In this document: positions 19,120 to 28,840 of the stretch, piece by piece
Numbering within the stretch: position 1 is the first letter of the stretch
Layout: each line of letters opens with the position of its first letter
Origin: Marinomonas sp. TW1
Lineage (GTDB): Bacteria > Pseudomonadota > Gammaproteobacteria > Pseudomonadales > Marinomonadaceae
Assembly: GCF_001625355.1 (NCBI RefSeq)
Contig: NZ_JSEE01000015.1
Coordinates: 43,832-107,831, forward strand
Direction of reading: 5' to 3'
DNA: 64,000 bases
Position numbers and translations under genes: made by a program
The notes under the pieces: model-generated
What the model was told of the DNA's origin: nothing
Databases searched by the model: none
Seen by the model: the letters and a program-made list of their open reading frames with translations, nothing else

Positions 19120-19718
19120 TGGAACCCTTCGTAAGCGAGTTGTATTCAGGGACCTTGTTGGCCGGCGTAGATGAAGCGGGCAGAGGGCCGTTGGCTGGCG
19201 AGGTCGTCGCGGCGGCGGTGATTCTAGACCCACAGCAGCCTATTGCCGGTCTTGCAGATTCTAAAAAACTGTCTGAAAAAAAGCGTGAAGCTCTGTTCGA
19301 TGAAATCCAAGCTAAAGCACTGTGTTATGCCATTGCCAGTGCTAGTATTGAAGAAATCGATCAATTGAATATTTTGCACGCTAGTATGCTGGCCATGTCG
19401 CGAGCGGTGGCAATGTTATCGCCTATGGCGGAGCATTGTTTAATTGACGGTAATCGTCTGCCACTTAATTTACCTTGTCCTGCCGAAGCGGTAGTGAAAG
19501 GGGATGCTCGACATGCGGCCATTTCGGCGGCCTCTATTTTGGCGAAAGTAACTCGTGATCGAGACATAGTAAAAGCGGCTGAAGTGTACCCTGGATATGG
19601 TTTAGAGAAGCATAAAGGTTACCCGACGGCACAGCATTTAGAAGCCATTCGACAATTTGGTGTGACCCCATTGCACAGACGCAGTTTCGCACCCGTTAAA
19701 AAGATTCTAGAGGGATAA
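19119..19718 (+). CDS. rnhB: Ribonuclease HII
   Basis: A 199-residue RNase HII that nicks 5' of ribonucleotides misincorporated in DNA. The catalytic DEDD set is visible: [14 protein letters not shown] near residue 20 (Asp-Glu), the Asp in [11 protein letters not shown] near 110, and [13 protein letters not shown] near 145. The usual [14 protein letters not shown] motif follows. It overlaps lpxB by one base and lies 3 bp from dnaE, the conserved lpxB-rnhB-dnaE order. Confidence 0.97.
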   Translation: MEPFVSELYSGTLLAGVDEAGRGPLAGEVVAAAVILDPQQPIAGLADSKKLSEKKREALFDEIQAKALCYAIASASIEEIDQLNILHASMLAMSRAVAMLSPMAEHCLIDGNRLPLNLPCPAEAVVKGDARHAAISAASILAKVTRDRDIVKAAEVYPGYGLEKHKGYPTAQHLEAIRQFGVTPLHRRSFAPVKKILEG

Positions 19719-19721
19719 GTT

Positions 19722-22700
19722 TTGTCCGCATCGTTCATACATTTAAAAGTGCATACCGAGTTTTCTTTGGTGGATGGCTTAGTCAAGGTCAAAGGTCTGT
19801 TAGGGACAACGGAATTAATGTCCATGCCGGCGGTAGCCATCACAGATGAAAATAACTTATGTGGTTTTGTGCGTTTTTATAAAGGGGCTATGGATAAAGG
19901 CATTAAACCTATTTGTGGTGCTGATGTCGTTATCGAGGATGATACCGGGGAACTCGAATCTCGTTATCGTATGACTTTATTGGCGATGTCCAATAAAGGT
20001 TACAAGAACATCATAGAAATCATTTCTAAAGGATATCAGCTAGGGCAAGTTGAAGGTCGACCAGTTATCCAGAGAGAGTGGATTGAGGCGTCTAGCGAAG
20101 ACGTGATTGCTTTATCCTGTGCAGGTTATGGCGACATCGGCTTGTTGTTGCAAAAAGGCCGGGCAGAGTTAGCGAAGCAACATTTGGCTTATTGGATGTC
20201 TGTGTTCCCTAATCGCTTTTATGTGGAGTTACAGCGCACTAGTCGAGCGGGTGAAGAAGACTATATTCATGCCGTTGTTCCTCTGGCTGCTGAGCTGGGC
20301 TGCCCCGTGGTGGCGACCAATGACGTGCGCTTTTTAAAACGAGAAAACTTTGAAGCCCATGAGGCACGAGTGTGTATTCACGATGGGGTTACACTTGATG
20401 ATCCTCGACGAGTACGTCGTTATTCTGAAGAGCAGTACTTTAAAACGCCTGAAGAAATGGCGGAATTATTCCAAGACATTCCTGAAGCTTTGGAAAATAC
20501 TGTTGAAATAGCAAAGCGCTGTAGTGTCGATGTATTACTGGGTAAATATTTCTTACCTGATTATCCTGTGCCGGATGGCATGACCATGGAAGAGTTTTTT
20601 AACAAGCTGTCGTTCGATGGCTTAAAAGAGCGCTTTGATGTGTTGGTGTTGAAGTACGGTGAACGTGTTGAGAAACGTCGACAGGAATATTGGGATCGTT
20701 TGGATTTCGAATTAAACATTATTAATCAGATGGGGTTCCCAGGTTACTTCCTGATCGTAATGGACTTTATACAATGGGCGAAGGACAACGATATTCCAGT
20801 CGGTCCTGGTCGAGGTTCAGGTGCCGGTTCATTGGTGGCCTATGCGTTAAAGATCACAGACCTTGATCCGCTTGAATACGATTTACTGTTTGAACGTTTC
20901 TTGAACCCCGAGCGGGTATCCATGCCTGACTTTGATATCGACTTTTGTATGGATAACCGAGACAAGGTAATTGATTACGTATCGCGTACTTATGGTCGTG
21001 ATGCGGTTTCCCAGATTATTACCTTTGGTGCCATGGCGGCTAAAGCCGTTGTGCGAGATGTCGCGCGTGTGCAAGGTAAGCCATACAGTTTGGGTGATAA
21101 GCTGTCCAAGTTGATTCCCTTTGAGATCGGCATGACGCTGAGCAAAGCACTTGAAGAAGAGCCCGCGCTACCAGAGTTTTTGGCAGCGGATGAAGAGGCG
21201 GCGGATGTCATGGAAATGGCCATGTCTTTGGAAGGGGTGGTACGTAACTTTGGTAAGCACGCCGGTGGTGTGGTAATCGCGCCAACCAAACTGGTCGATT
21301 TCGCCCCACTGTATTGTGAAGAAGATGGCTCCGGCTTGGTGACTCAATACGACAAAAACGACGTAGAAGAAGCCGGGCTAGTGAAGTTCGATTTCTTGGG
21401 CTTGAAGACCTTGACCGTGGTTGATTGGGCGGTGAAAAACATCAATGATATCCATGCCCTAGATGGCAAACCGCCATTGGATATTGCCCTGATTGATCTG
21501 GAAGACAAATCCACCTACGACTTACTGCAAAGAGCCGAAACCACGGCGGTATTCCAGCTGGAATCCCGTGGTATGAAGGAACTGATTAAGAAACTATTGC
21601 CATCGCGCTTTGAAGATATTATCGCCTTGGTAGCACTGTATCGTCCTGGTCCATTAGGGTCCGGCATGGTAGATGACTTTATAAACCGTAAGCACGGGCG
21701 TGCCGAATTAGCCTTCCCTCATCCTGATTACCAACATGACGATTTGATCCCTGTCTTGGAGCCTACATACGGCATTATCTTGTATCAAGAGCAAGTAATG
21801 CAGATCGCTCAGGTGCTGGCGAAATTTTCTCTAGGTGGTGCTGACTTATTGCGTCGTGCTATGGGTAAAAAGAAACCTGAGGTCATGGCGGAACAGCGCT
21901 TGATCTTCATGGAAGGGGCGTTAAAAAACAACGTCGATAAGGATTTATCCGGTAACATCTTTGATTTGATGGAGAAGTTTGCTGGCTATGGTTTCAACAA
22001 ATCTCACTCGGCGGCCTATGCCTTAGTTTCCTATCAAACCGCTTGGTTGAAAAATCATTATCCAGCGCCTTTTATGGCGGCGGTTTTGTCTGCTGATATG
22101 CAGAATACGGACAAGATCGTCATTTTCATTGAAGAGTGTCGTTCGATGAATTTGGCACTGGAATTGCCAAACGTGAACGAGTCTGTTTACAAGTTTACGG
22201 TCAATCCAGCAGGCGCTATAGTGTATGGTTTAGGTGCCATTAAAGGGGTGGGTGAAGGCCCAATTGAAGCCATTGTAGAAGCGCGCAAGGATGGTCCGTT
22301 TGAACACATTTTTGATTTCTGTCAGCGTGTTGGCAAGAAGGTCAATAAACGAGTGATGGAAGCATTGGTTCGTTCTGGTGCGTTTGACACCATAGGACCA
22401 AACCGTGCGACCTTGTACGCTTGCATTGATGAAGCCTTGAAACGGGCCGTGCAAGACGCCAAAAACCAAGATGCAGGCATGATGGATCTGTTTGGTGTGG
22501 CGGTAGAAGAGAGCACTGAAGATGCGTATAAGGAAATAGGCATCCAGCATGAGTGGCCTGGTAGACAGCGCTTAGACGGTGAAAAAGACACCCTAGGTTT
22601 GTATGTGACAGGTCACCCTATTGATGAGTATGAAAAGGAGGTCAGACGATTTGCACGCTCAAAAATTGTCGATCTGCAACCGAAGCGTGGTGACACGCAA

Positions 22701-23201
22701 GTCATGGCAGGATTGATTGTCGATTTGCGTGTAACAAAGAGTAAAAAAGGTGGTAACATTGCCTTCGTCACATTGGATGACCGTTCCGCTCGTATTGAGG
22801 TGACGGTGTTCCCTGATAACTATGAAAACTTCAAAGACATCATCGTCAAAGACGAAGTGGTTGTGGTGGAGGGGGAGATTTCAGTAGACGAGTTTCGTGG
22901 TGGACAGAAAGTCATTGCCCGAAATGTACTTGATATTGCTCAAGCTCGTATTCGTTATGTCGAAGCATTGCGAATTACTTGGAGTTCAGAGTCAGTAACA
23001 CCAGCTGATATTCAGTCATTAGCTGATCAAATGTCAGAATTCCGCGGAGACGGTTGTGATGTGGTCATAGGGTTTGATACCCCTGAAGCTTTTGGTGATA
23101 TCCGTTTAGGTTCCAGTTGGCGAGTTCGTCCAGATGACGATTTAATTCACCAACTACAGAAACAATACGGTAAACAAAATGTTCAGTTAGTGTATACTTA
23201 G
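19722..23201 (+). CDS. dnaE: DNA polymerase III alpha subunit
   Basis: An 1159-residue DnaE, the replicative polymerase subunit. The N-terminal PHP domain begins FIHLKVHTEFSLVDGLVKV. The palm carries the catalytic Asp pair in MPDFDIDFCMDNRDKV near residue 400, preceded by VGPGRGSGAGSLVAYAL. The fingers, beta-clamp binding region, OB domain (about 985-1060) and C-terminal tau-binding region follow. The start is a TTG at 19722 with GAGGGATAAG upstream, overlapping the end of rnhB. No other Met precedes the conserved N-terminus. Confidence 0.98.
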   Translation: MSASFIHLKVHTEFSLVDGLVKVKGLLGTTELMSMPAVAITDENNLCGFVRFYKGAMDKGIKPICGADVVIEDDTGELESRYRMTLLAMSNKGYKNIIEIISKGYQLGQVEGRPVIQREWIEASSEDVIALSCAGYGDIGLLLQKGRAELAKQHLAYWMSVFPNRFYVELQRTSRAGEEDYIHAVVPLAAELGCPVVATNDVRFLKRENFEAHEARVCIHDGVTLDDPRRVRRYSEEQYFKTPEEMAELFQDIPEALENTVEIAKRCSVDVLLGKYFLPDYPVPDGMTMEEFFNKLSFDGLKERFDVLVLKYGERVEKRRQEYWDRLDFELNIINQMGFPGYFLIVMDFIQWAKDNDIPVGPGRGSGAGSLVAYALKITDLDPLEYDLLFERFLNPERVSMPDFDIDFCMDNRDKVIDYVSRTYGRDAVSQIITFGAMAAKAVVRDVARVQGKPYSLGDKLSKLIPFEIGMTLSKALEEEPALPEFLAADEEAADVMEMAMSLEGVVRNFGKHAGGVVIAPTKLVDFAPLYCEEDGSGLVTQYDKNDVEEAGLVKFDFLGLKTLTVVDWAVKNINDIHALDGKPPLDIALIDLEDKSTYDLLQRAETTAVFQLESRGMKELIKKLLPSRFEDIIALVALYRPGPLGSGMVDDFINRKHGRAELAFPHPDYQHDDLIPVLEPTYGIILYQEQVMQIAQVLAKFSLGGADLLRRAMGKKKPEVMAEQRLIFMEGALKNNVDKDLSGNIFDLMEKFAGYGFNKSHSAAYALVSYQTAWLKNHYPAPFMAAVLSADMQNTDKIVIFIEECRSMNLALELPNVNESVYKFTVNPAGAIVYGLGAIKGVGEGPIEAIVEARKDGPFEHIFDFCQRVGKKVNKRVMEALVRSGAFDTIGPNRATLYACIDEALKRAVQDAKNQDAGMMDLFGVAVEESTEDAYKEIGIQHEWPGRQRLDGEKDTLGLYVTGHPIDEYEKEVRRFARSKIVDLQPKRGDTQVMAGLIVDLRVTKSKKGGNIAFVTLDDRSARIEVTVFPDNYENFKDIIVKDEVVVVEGEISVDEFRGGQKVIARNVLDIAQARIRYVEALRITWSSESVTPADIQSLADQMSEFRGDGCDVVIGFDTPEAFGDIRLGSSWRVRPDDDLIHQLQKQYGKQNVQLVYT

Positions 23202-23322
23202 GCTCATTTTATAATTTGTGCAAAGGAATGTGGCGTAGTAATACGTTTTATCGCTTTAGAGCAATTGGCACGATGCCATTTGCCTTATATTTGATGGCAA
23301 CCAGACAGCAGTGTAGTTAACG

Positions 23323-24270
23323 ATGAATTTAAATTATTTACCATTCGAGCAGCCGATTGCTGAGCTTGAACAAAAAATTGAAGAATTACGTTTAGTAGGC
23401 AATGATAATGAACTGAACATCAGTGATGAAATCAGCCGACTAGAAGACAAAAAAGTCGCCCTAACAAAAAGTTTATTCAGTAATTTAGGCGCTTGGGAAG
23501 TTTCACAGCTTGCCCGTCATCCAAAGCGTCCTTATACACTGGATTATATTGAACACGTCTTTACGGATTTCGAAGAAATGCATGGTGACCGTCACTATGC
23601 TGATGACCGTGCCATTGTCGGTGGCATCGCGCGTCTAGATGGCCGTCCTGTGATGATCATTGGTCATCAAAAAGGCCGTGAAGTGAAAGAAAAAGTATTG
23701 CGTAATTTTGGTATGCCTCGTCCTGAAGGTTACCGTAAAGCTTTGCGCTTGATGGAAACGGCTGAGCGTTTCAATATGCCTATCGTTACCTTGATCGACA
23801 CACCTGGGGCTTACCCAGGGATTGGTGCGGAAGAGCGTGGTCAGAGTGAAGCCATTGCTTACAACCTGGCGGTTATGTCGCGTCTAAAAACGCCTATCAT
23901 CTCGACAGTTATTGGTGAAGGTGGTTCGGGTGGTGCGCTAGCAATCGGTGTGTGTGATGAACTGATGATGTTGCAATACGGTACTTACTCCGTTATCTCA
24001 CCAGAGGGTTGTGCTTCTATCCTATGGAAGAGTGCAGAACGAGCATCGGATGCCGCAAAAGCAATGGGCATTACCGCGCCTCGTCTAAAAGAACTTGGTT
24101 TGGTTGATACCATCATCCCAGAGCCAATGGGCGGAGCACACAATGCTCATGAGCAAATGGCTCACAGCCTGAAAGAAAACATTTTAGCGGCATTGGATCG
24201 TATGGAAGCGTTAACAACAGAAGAGTTGTTGGCACGTCGTTACAACCGCTTAATGTCATACGGCTTATAA
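23323..24270 (+). CDS. accA: Acetyl-CoA carboxylase carboxyltransferase subunit alpha
   Basis: A 315-residue AccA. With AccD it moves the carboxyl group from carboxybiotin to acetyl-CoA to make malonyl-CoA. The N-terminus [19 protein letters not shown] and the crotonase-fold motifs [22 protein letters not shown] (split) and [13 protein letters not shown] are clear. I see no good Shine-Dalgarno before ATG 23323. The 121-bp gap after dnaE shows no convincing promoter. It is followed by a terminator, then tilS. Confidence 0.97.
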   Translation: MNLNYLPFEQPIAELEQKIEELRLVGNDNELNISDEISRLEDKKVALTKSLFSNLGAWEVSQLARHPKRPYTLDYIEHVFTDFEEMHGDRHYADDRAIVGGIARLDGRPVMIIGHQKGREVKEKVLRNFGMPRPEGYRKALRLMETAERFNMPIVTLIDTPGAYPGIGAEERGQSEAIAYNLAVMSRLKTPIISTVIGEGGSGGALAIGVCDELMMLQYGTYSVISPEGCASILWKSAERASDAAKAMGITAPRLKELGLVDTIIPEPMGGAHNAHEQMAHSLKENILAALDRMEALTTEELLARRYNRLMSYGL

Positions 24271-24289
24271 TCGATTGATTTGCTCAAAA

Positions 24290-24312
24290 GCCTCCTGATT
24301 GGAGGCTTTTTT
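24290..24312 (+). terminator. Intrinsic terminator after accA
   Basis: GCCTCC pairs with GGAGGC around a five-base loop (TGATT), followed by six T residues. Confidence 0.85.
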
Positions 24313-24351
24313 GTTTCTGCTCCCGACGCTTAATGAAATGGTTCACTTTAT

Positions 24352-25662
24352 ATGAGTTTTCAGCAGCATCCGCCTTTAAACTTTGCGACTGACATCGAGT
24401 TTAACCCGATTTGGTTGACGTCTTTGTTTGTGCAAGCAAACAGAGTTTGGGTGGCGTACAGTGGTGGTGTTGATTCCCATGTATTATTGCACGCTTTGGT
24501 GAGTCAAATTCCCCCTGAGCAAAAAGCAAAGGTTACCGTGATGCACGTGCATCATGGTTTAAGCCCAAATGCAGACGCGTGGTTAGACCATTGCCAGCAA
24601 GTTTGCCAAGCCCTTAATGTCACTTTTTATGCCCAAAAAGTGAATTTGAAAACACAAGCTTCGCTGGAAGATGCGGCTCGAAAAGCAAGATATCAGGTCT
24701 TTGAAGAAAGTTTGTCGGCTGAGGATGTGTTGCTTTTGGCCCACCATCAAGGAGATCAAGCGGAAACGGTGTTGTTTCGACTGGCAAGAGGGTCTGGAAC
24801 GAAAGGGTTAGCTGGCATGCCATCGATTCGGTCTTTAGGGGATAAGGGGGCTTGCTTAGTACGGCCATTTTTGGCGATCAATAAGGCTCAAATAGAGCAT
24901 TATGCGAAGCAACATGCTTTACATTGGGTGGAAGACGAATCCAATCAAGACGAACGCTTTTCGCGTAATTTTCTACGTCAAAACGTTATTCCTTTAATGA
25001 AGACTCATTTTCCAAATTTGGAACAGAGTGTTTCCAACATGGCGCAACGAGTCGCTGACGACTACGAAATGTTAGCTAGCTTGTCGGCGCAACATTTATC
25101 GAATGTATCTAATGTCCATGGTGGGTTGGATTTGAATTGGCTGTATCAACAGCCAATGCCACAAAGACGCTTTTGGTTGCGACAATTTGTAGAGCAAAAA
25201 ACGAGCAGCTTAACGCAAGCGCAATGTGACAGTGTTCTTAATATGTTTGCTGGCGGCGAAGATAAGCAACCTGAGTTCGTGTTTGCTGATGGTCGTTTGA
25301 TGCGTCATCAGAATGCCCTGTATGTGCTACCAAGTGAACGTTCAGTCGAGTATGGTGCATTGGTGATTGGCCAAATGAAAACGCGAGGTTTTGACCAACT
25401 TAGACTCATCCAAGGGACGGGGGTTGAACTGAAAGCACGACCTTTGGGGGCCAAATTATTATTGCCAAATGGACAGACTCGCTCATTGAAGAAATGGCTA
25501 AATGATCAGCAGATTCCGGTTTGGTGGCGAGAGCATTTACCTTATGTGTTTATTCAAGATGAGTTAGTCGCGGTTGCCAATTTATGGCGTCACCCTGATT
25601 ACGGCCAACTGCAGTTTGAGTGGCAACCAAGCAAGGCTTTACCCTTTCCTAACCATCACTAA
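24352..25662 (+). CDS. tilS: tRNA(Ile)-lysidine synthetase
   Basis: A 436-residue TilS that puts lysine on C34 of the CAU tRNA-Ile so that it reads AUA. The PP-loop ATPase motif WVAYSGGVDSHVLLHAL is near residue 35, then VMHVHHGLSPNADAW and ARKARYQVF. The middle carries the substrate-binding DDYEMLASLSAQHL region, and a C-terminal domain has KKWLNDQQIPVWWREHLP. Its end overlaps by 4 bp the convergent kinase gene. Confidence 0.95.
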   Translation: MSFQQHPPLNFATDIEFNPIWLTSLFVQANRVWVAYSGGVDSHVLLHALVSQIPPEQKAKVTVMHVHHGLSPNADAWLDHCQQVCQALNVTFYAQKVNLKTQASLEDAARKARYQVFEESLSAEDVLLLAHHQGDQAETVLFRLARGSGTKGLAGMPSIRSLGDKGACLVRPFLAINKAQIEHYAKQHALHWVEDESNQDERFSRNFLRQNVIPLMKTHFPNLEQSVSNMAQRVADDYEMLASLSAQHLSNVSNVHGGLDLNWLYQQPMPQRRFWLRQFVEQKTSSLTQAQCDSVLNMFAGGEDKQPEFVFADGRLMRHQNALYVLPSERSVEYGALVIGQMKTRGFDQLRLIQGTGVELKARPLGAKLLLPNGQTRSLKKWLNDQQIPVWWREHLPYVFIQDELVAVANLWRHPDYGQLQFEWQPSKALPFPNHH

Positions 25663-26336
25663 ACTTGAATGAGCCAATCTGCAGACGATTTTGTTTGAGC
25701 GACTTGTTCTGCATTGAGTGCATCGTTTTGTTGAATTCTATTCATGGCTTGTTGATAAGACAGGTTCCACGTCGTTTGATGTCTGAGTGCTAATCGTTCG
25801 ATTGCGGTCGCCAGCGGAACATCTAGAAACCAGCGTTCATGGTAATAATCACCTGCTTTCTGCCAATCTGTCTCAGGTAAGAATAAATAAAGTCCTTCAA
25901 TCAAGATGACTTTGGTGTGTTTTGAAATGGATATGTGGTCGTCAATTGGGTCGCCTAACCCATGATCAAAACTGGGCCATTGGCAGTCTAGGGTTTGATA
26001 AGCGTTGGCAATGTTAGCGACATACTGGGCGAATTTATGATGATCAAACGTCCAAGCCGCGCCACGTCGAGCAAATGCCTCATCGGCATTGGGTAAGTTA
26101 CGTAAGCTTTGTTTGGGGAGGTGGAAGCCATCCATAGACAGACAAGCGACCTGTGAAGGATGTTCGGCATTAACGTGTTCGGCTAAGTAGCGAGCAAGCG
26201 TACTTTTTCCAGAACCCGGCCCACCTGCAAGTGCAATCAGACAGCGTTTATCTTGTTGCAAATGAGTCTGTATCTTTTCGATTGCTAGTTTTACATCGGC
26301 AGTATTTTGGTACAAGTTGTGGCGTGTTGTATTCAT
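25659..26336 (-). CDS. P-loop nucleoside/phosphoribulokinase-family kinase (YggC-like)
   Basis: A 225-residue cytoplasmic kinase of the uridine kinase/phosphoribulokinase/pantothenate kinase group. Walker A GGPGSGKST is at about residues 38-46, followed by CLSMDGFHLPKQSL. A Walker-B-like VILIEGLYLFL is near residue 143 and a lid-like ERLALRH segment near 180. It resembles E. coli YggC and yeast Yfh7, whose physiological substrates I do not know. It converges on tilS with a 4-bp overlap and is probably monocistronic. Confidence 0.7.
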   Translation of the reverse strand: MNTTRHNLYQNTADVKLAIEKIQTHLQQDKRCLIALAGGPGSGKSTLARYLAEHVNAEHPSQVACLSMDGFHLPKQSLRNLPNADEAFARRGAAWTFDHHKFAQYVANIANAYQTLDCQWPSFDHGLGDPIDDHISISKHTKVILIEGLYLFLPETDWQKAGDYYHERWFLDVPLATAIERLALRHQTTWNLSYQQAMNRIQQNDALNAEQVAQTKSSADWLIQV

Positions 26337-26485
26337 TTGGTCAGCTGCTCATGGATCATGCTTATTGTTGTTAAGTGAGCCTCTGATTCTGAAAGATTTT
26401 AGCTGCCCTAAAATAATCACTGAACCTTTATGGCTTTCTCTGCGTACCAATAATACCTTCTAATGAACCATTGAGGCCATTCAGT

Positions 26486-26785
26486 ATGCAATTAAAAGAA
26501 TTAAAACGTACTCAACATTTTGACAAAGTAAAGTTGCACTCCTTGGAGTCAAATCTCTATCAGTTGTCAGTGGTGGTGGATGGTAAAGAGGATTATGTTA
26601 TGGATGGCAAAGGGCGCTTTATGACCAGTCACAACAAACTCGAGCTGCAATCCTTGTTTAAAGAAAAGCAGGTGGATGCCATGGTGTTATGTCATCAAAG
26701 TGCCTACGATGAGATGGTTGGGCAGCCACCAAGCATGGCGGGAAATACTCTAGAAGTACCATTGGGTAATACAGATTTAGCGTAA
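26486..26785 (+). CDS. DUF6482-type small protein
   Basis: A 99-residue soluble protein with no signal peptide or membrane helix. It opens MQLKELKRTQHFDKVKLHSL, has a DGKGRFMTSHNKLELQSLF middle, and has a YDEMVGQPP motif near residue 75. The pattern resembles DUF6482 proteins of pseudomonads and relatives, of unknown role. ATG 26486 is used rather than the in-frame TTG at 26471. It sits between the divergent kinase gene and the convergent vanR. Confidence 0.65.
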   Translation: MQLKELKRTQHFDKVKLHSLESNLYQLSVVVDGKEDYVMDGKGRFMTSHNKLELQSLFKEKQVDAMVLCHQSAYDEMVGQPPSMAGNTLEVPLGNTDLA

Positions 26786-26796
26786 TAATTCGCCTT

Positions 26797-27504
26797 TTAC
26801 TGCAGTACTTGCATTTTTTCGTTGGTGTCTTCTTTTTGCGAGAAGACTTTGGCGTAACCTAGTGTGGCGTTGGCATGTTCTCGCATGATGGATTCCGCTC
26901 GGCTGCTTTGGCCTTGGCTGATGGCATCAAACACTGCATGATGTTGCATGTGAGCAAAGTTGAAGCGGCGAAATTCCAGTACCAAATTATTGCGGTCGAA
27001 TGCCAGTGCACTCACTGAAGCAAAAGGTAAGTGTTCGTTACGGCTAAGTGCTTCATAAATGGCTGGGTTATTGCTGGCGTCGATAATGATTTGATGAAAG
27101 CGCTGATTGATGTCGTGGTATTGCGCCAAGTCTTGTTCATCAAGTTGACCGTTTTCAAACAGTTGGTCGCCCGCCTGAAGCAATTGTTTTAATTCTATCT
27201 TTTGGCCTTCCGATAGCCCGTTTTCTGCGGCTTGTCTGGCGGCCAAGCCTTCAAGTACGCCTCTGACTTCAATGGCACCTGTGATGTCTGATAAGGTCAC
27301 TTGTCGTACTTCATAACCGCGTGCCGGTCGCTTGGTTAATAAACCTTCCTGTTCCAGAGTTCGAAATGCGATGCGAATTGGAGTGCGTGACACACCGAGT
27401 CGTTCAGCTGTCGGAATTTCAGCAATCCGTTCCCCCGCGGCCAGTTCGCCTGACAGCACCATTTGTCTTAATCGACTGATTACTTCCTGACCCGATTTAC
27501 TCAT
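26797..27504 (-). CDS. vanR: GntR-family (FCD) vanillate repressor VanR
   Basis: A 235-residue regulator: an N-terminal winged helix of the GntR type (about 1-75, with GERIAEIPTAERLGVSRTPIRIAFRTLEQEGLL) and an all-helical FCD ligand domain (about 80-220). It is divergent from vanA and vanB, and the intergenic DNA carries three copies of ATTGGATCCAAT. From established work, that is the VanO operator bound by VanR of Caulobacter and used in vanillate-controlled expression. Vanillate would release it. One operator lies beside its own promoter, suggesting autorepression. Confidence 0.88.
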   Translation of the reverse strand: MSKSGQEVISRLRQMVLSGELAAGERIAEIPTAERLGVSRTPIRIAFRTLEQEGLLTKRPARGYEVRQVTLSDITGAIEVRGVLEGLAARQAAENGLSEGQKIELKQLLQAGDQLFENGQLDEQDLAQYHDINQRFHQIIIDASNNPAIYEALSRNEHLPFASVSALAFDRNNLVLEFRRFNFAHMQHHAVFDAISQGQSSRAESIMREHANATLGYAKVFSQKEDTNEKMQVLQ

Positions 27505-27538
27505 GCCTTCTCTCAGTTCTAGATTAAAGAAAGAGAGA

Positions 27539-27566
27539 ATAATAGCGCATATGACGAGAATGTAAA
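27539..27566 (-). promoter_or_regulatory. vanR promoter
   Basis: Read on the minus strand, TTTACA (27561-27566) and TATTAT (27539-27544) are separated by 16 bp. The VanR operator at 27565-27580 overlaps the edge of the -35 element. Confidence 0.6.
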
Positions 27567-27580
27567 ATTGGATCCAATTT
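27565..27580. promoter_or_regulatory. VanR operator 1
   Basis: A 16-bp perfect palindrome, AAATTGGATCCAATTT, containing the 12-bp core ATTGGATCCAAT at 27567-27578. It abuts the vanR -35. Confidence 0.85.
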
Positions 27581-27628
27581 GATGTGGTTTGACATTATAA
27601 AGTTGGCTGAGTCATTCAAAAAAGGTTT

Positions 27629-27640
27629 ATTGGATCCAAT
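27629..27640. promoter_or_regulatory. VanR operator 2
   Basis: The second exact copy of ATTGGATCCAAT, centred 62 bp from operator 1 and lying just upstream of the proposed vanA -35. Confidence 0.85.
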
Positions 27641-27655
27641 TTTGTGATTTTAGAC

Positions 27656-27683
27656 TTGTTATTATGTTTTTTTGTTTTATATT
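27656..27683 (+). promoter_or_regulatory. vanA promoter
   Basis: TTGTTA (27656-27661) and TATATT (27678-27683) with a 16-bp spacer. Operator 3 overlaps the end of the -10 and the start site region, and operator 2 lies just upstream of the -35, so VanR bound there would block RNA polymerase. Confidence 0.55.
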
Positions 27684-27692
27684 GGATCCAAT
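27681..27692. promoter_or_regulatory. VanR operator 3
   Basis: The third exact copy of ATTGGATCCAAT, centred 52 bp from operator 2 and overlapping the proposed vanA -10 and start site. It is 28 bp from the vanA ATG. Confidence 0.85.
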
Positions 27693-27720
27693 AAATACAA
27701 TAAGAAGCAGGAGTATCCTA

Positions 27721-28815
27721 ATGAAGCAACAAACCTATCCCAAAAATGCTTGGTATGTGGCCGCCATGTCTGAAGAGGTGGCGGGCAGCAAACCTCTTGG
27801 CCGTAAAATTTGTGGTGAAAGCATGGCTTTCTACCGCTCTCATGATGACCAGATCGCCGCGGTTCTCGATTTTTGTCCGCATCGTGGTGCGGCTTTATCG
27901 TTAGGGTATGTGGAAGATGGGCTTTTGGTATGTGGGTACCATGGCTTAAAAATGGGCGCGGATGGTAAAACTCAGTCGATGCCACTGCAACGAGTTCAAG
28001 GTTTTCCATGTATGAAATCCTATGCAGTCGAAGAGCGTTACGGGTTTATCTGGGTTTGGCCCGGTGAACAAAGCAAAGCGGATGTCTCTTTGATTCCGCA
28101 ATTAGAGTGGGCCGACAACCCAGAATGGGCTTACGGTGGCGGCCTGTATCACATTAATTGTGACTATCGCTTGATGATTGATAACCTGATGGATCTGACT
28201 CATGAAACTTACGTTCATGCGAGCAGTATCGGGCAGAAAGAAATTGATGAATCACCTGTGGATACCAAAGTCGATGGTGATAAAGTCATTACCAGTCGTT
28301 TCATGGAAAACATCATGCCGCCGCCATTCTGGCAAGCGGCGTTACGTGGCAATAATTTGGCAGACGATGTTCCTGTCGATCGTTGGCAGATTTGCCGTTT
28401 CAGTCCACCGTCTCATGTGATGATTGATGTGGGTGTGGCGCATGCTGGACAGGGTGGTTTTGAGGCCAGTAACGATCATAAAGCCAGTAGTACCGTAGTG
28501 GATTTCATTACCCCTGAAAGTGACACCTCTATCTGGTATTTTTGGGGGATGGCGCGAAACTTTAATCCCCAAGACGAAGCGCTAACGGATCGCATTCGAG
28601 AAGGGCAAGGGGCGATTTTCGAGGAAGATTTAGAGGTCTTGGAGCGGCAGCAGGAAAACTTATTAGCATTTCCCGACTATGATTTATTGAAACTGGACAT
28701 TGATGCTGGTGGTGTGCAGTCTCGAAAAATCATTGAGCGTATTATTGCACAAGAGCAGCAAGAAAATGTCAAAGCGGCGCCATCTGATGGTCCGCTGCAA
28801 GTGATTTCTTTTTAG
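27721..28815 (+). CDS. vanA: Vanillate O-demethylase, oxygenase subunit
   Basis: A 364-residue Rieske non-heme iron oxygenase that demethylates vanillate to protocatechuate and formaldehyde. Rieske ligands are visible as CPH near residues 52-54 and CGYH at 71-74. The mononuclear iron ligands are Asp158, His161 and His166 in DLTHETYVH. ATG 27721 follows AGGAG, and in-frame codons upstream lie over the promoter and operator. It is expressed with vanB and repressed by VanR. Other O-demethylases share the family, but the operator supports vanillate. Confidence 0.92.
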   Translation: MKQQTYPKNAWYVAAMSEEVAGSKPLGRKICGESMAFYRSHDDQIAAVLDFCPHRGAALSLGYVEDGLLVCGYHGLKMGADGKTQSMPLQRVQGFPCMKSYAVEERYGFIWVWPGEQSKADVSLIPQLEWADNPEWAYGGGLYHINCDYRLMIDNLMDLTHETYVHASSIGQKEIDESPVDTKVDGDKVITSRFMENIMPPPFWQAALRGNNLADDVPVDRWQICRFSPPSHVMIDVGVAHAGQGGFEASNDHKASSTVVDFITPESDTSIWYFWGMARNFNPQDEALTDRIREGQGAIFEEDLEVLERQQENLLAFPDYDLLKLDIDAGGVQSRKIIERIIAQEQQENVKAAPSDGPLQVISF

Positions 28816-28840
28816 TTGGTTTGGGAATGAGGTTGTTGAA

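Noticed and set aside
27567..27692. Three GGATCC-containing repeats considered as a small repeat array or CRISPR-like structure
   Set aside because: Only three 12-bp units at unequal spacing, all inside a divergent promoter region beside a GntR regulator, and identical to the known VanO operator.
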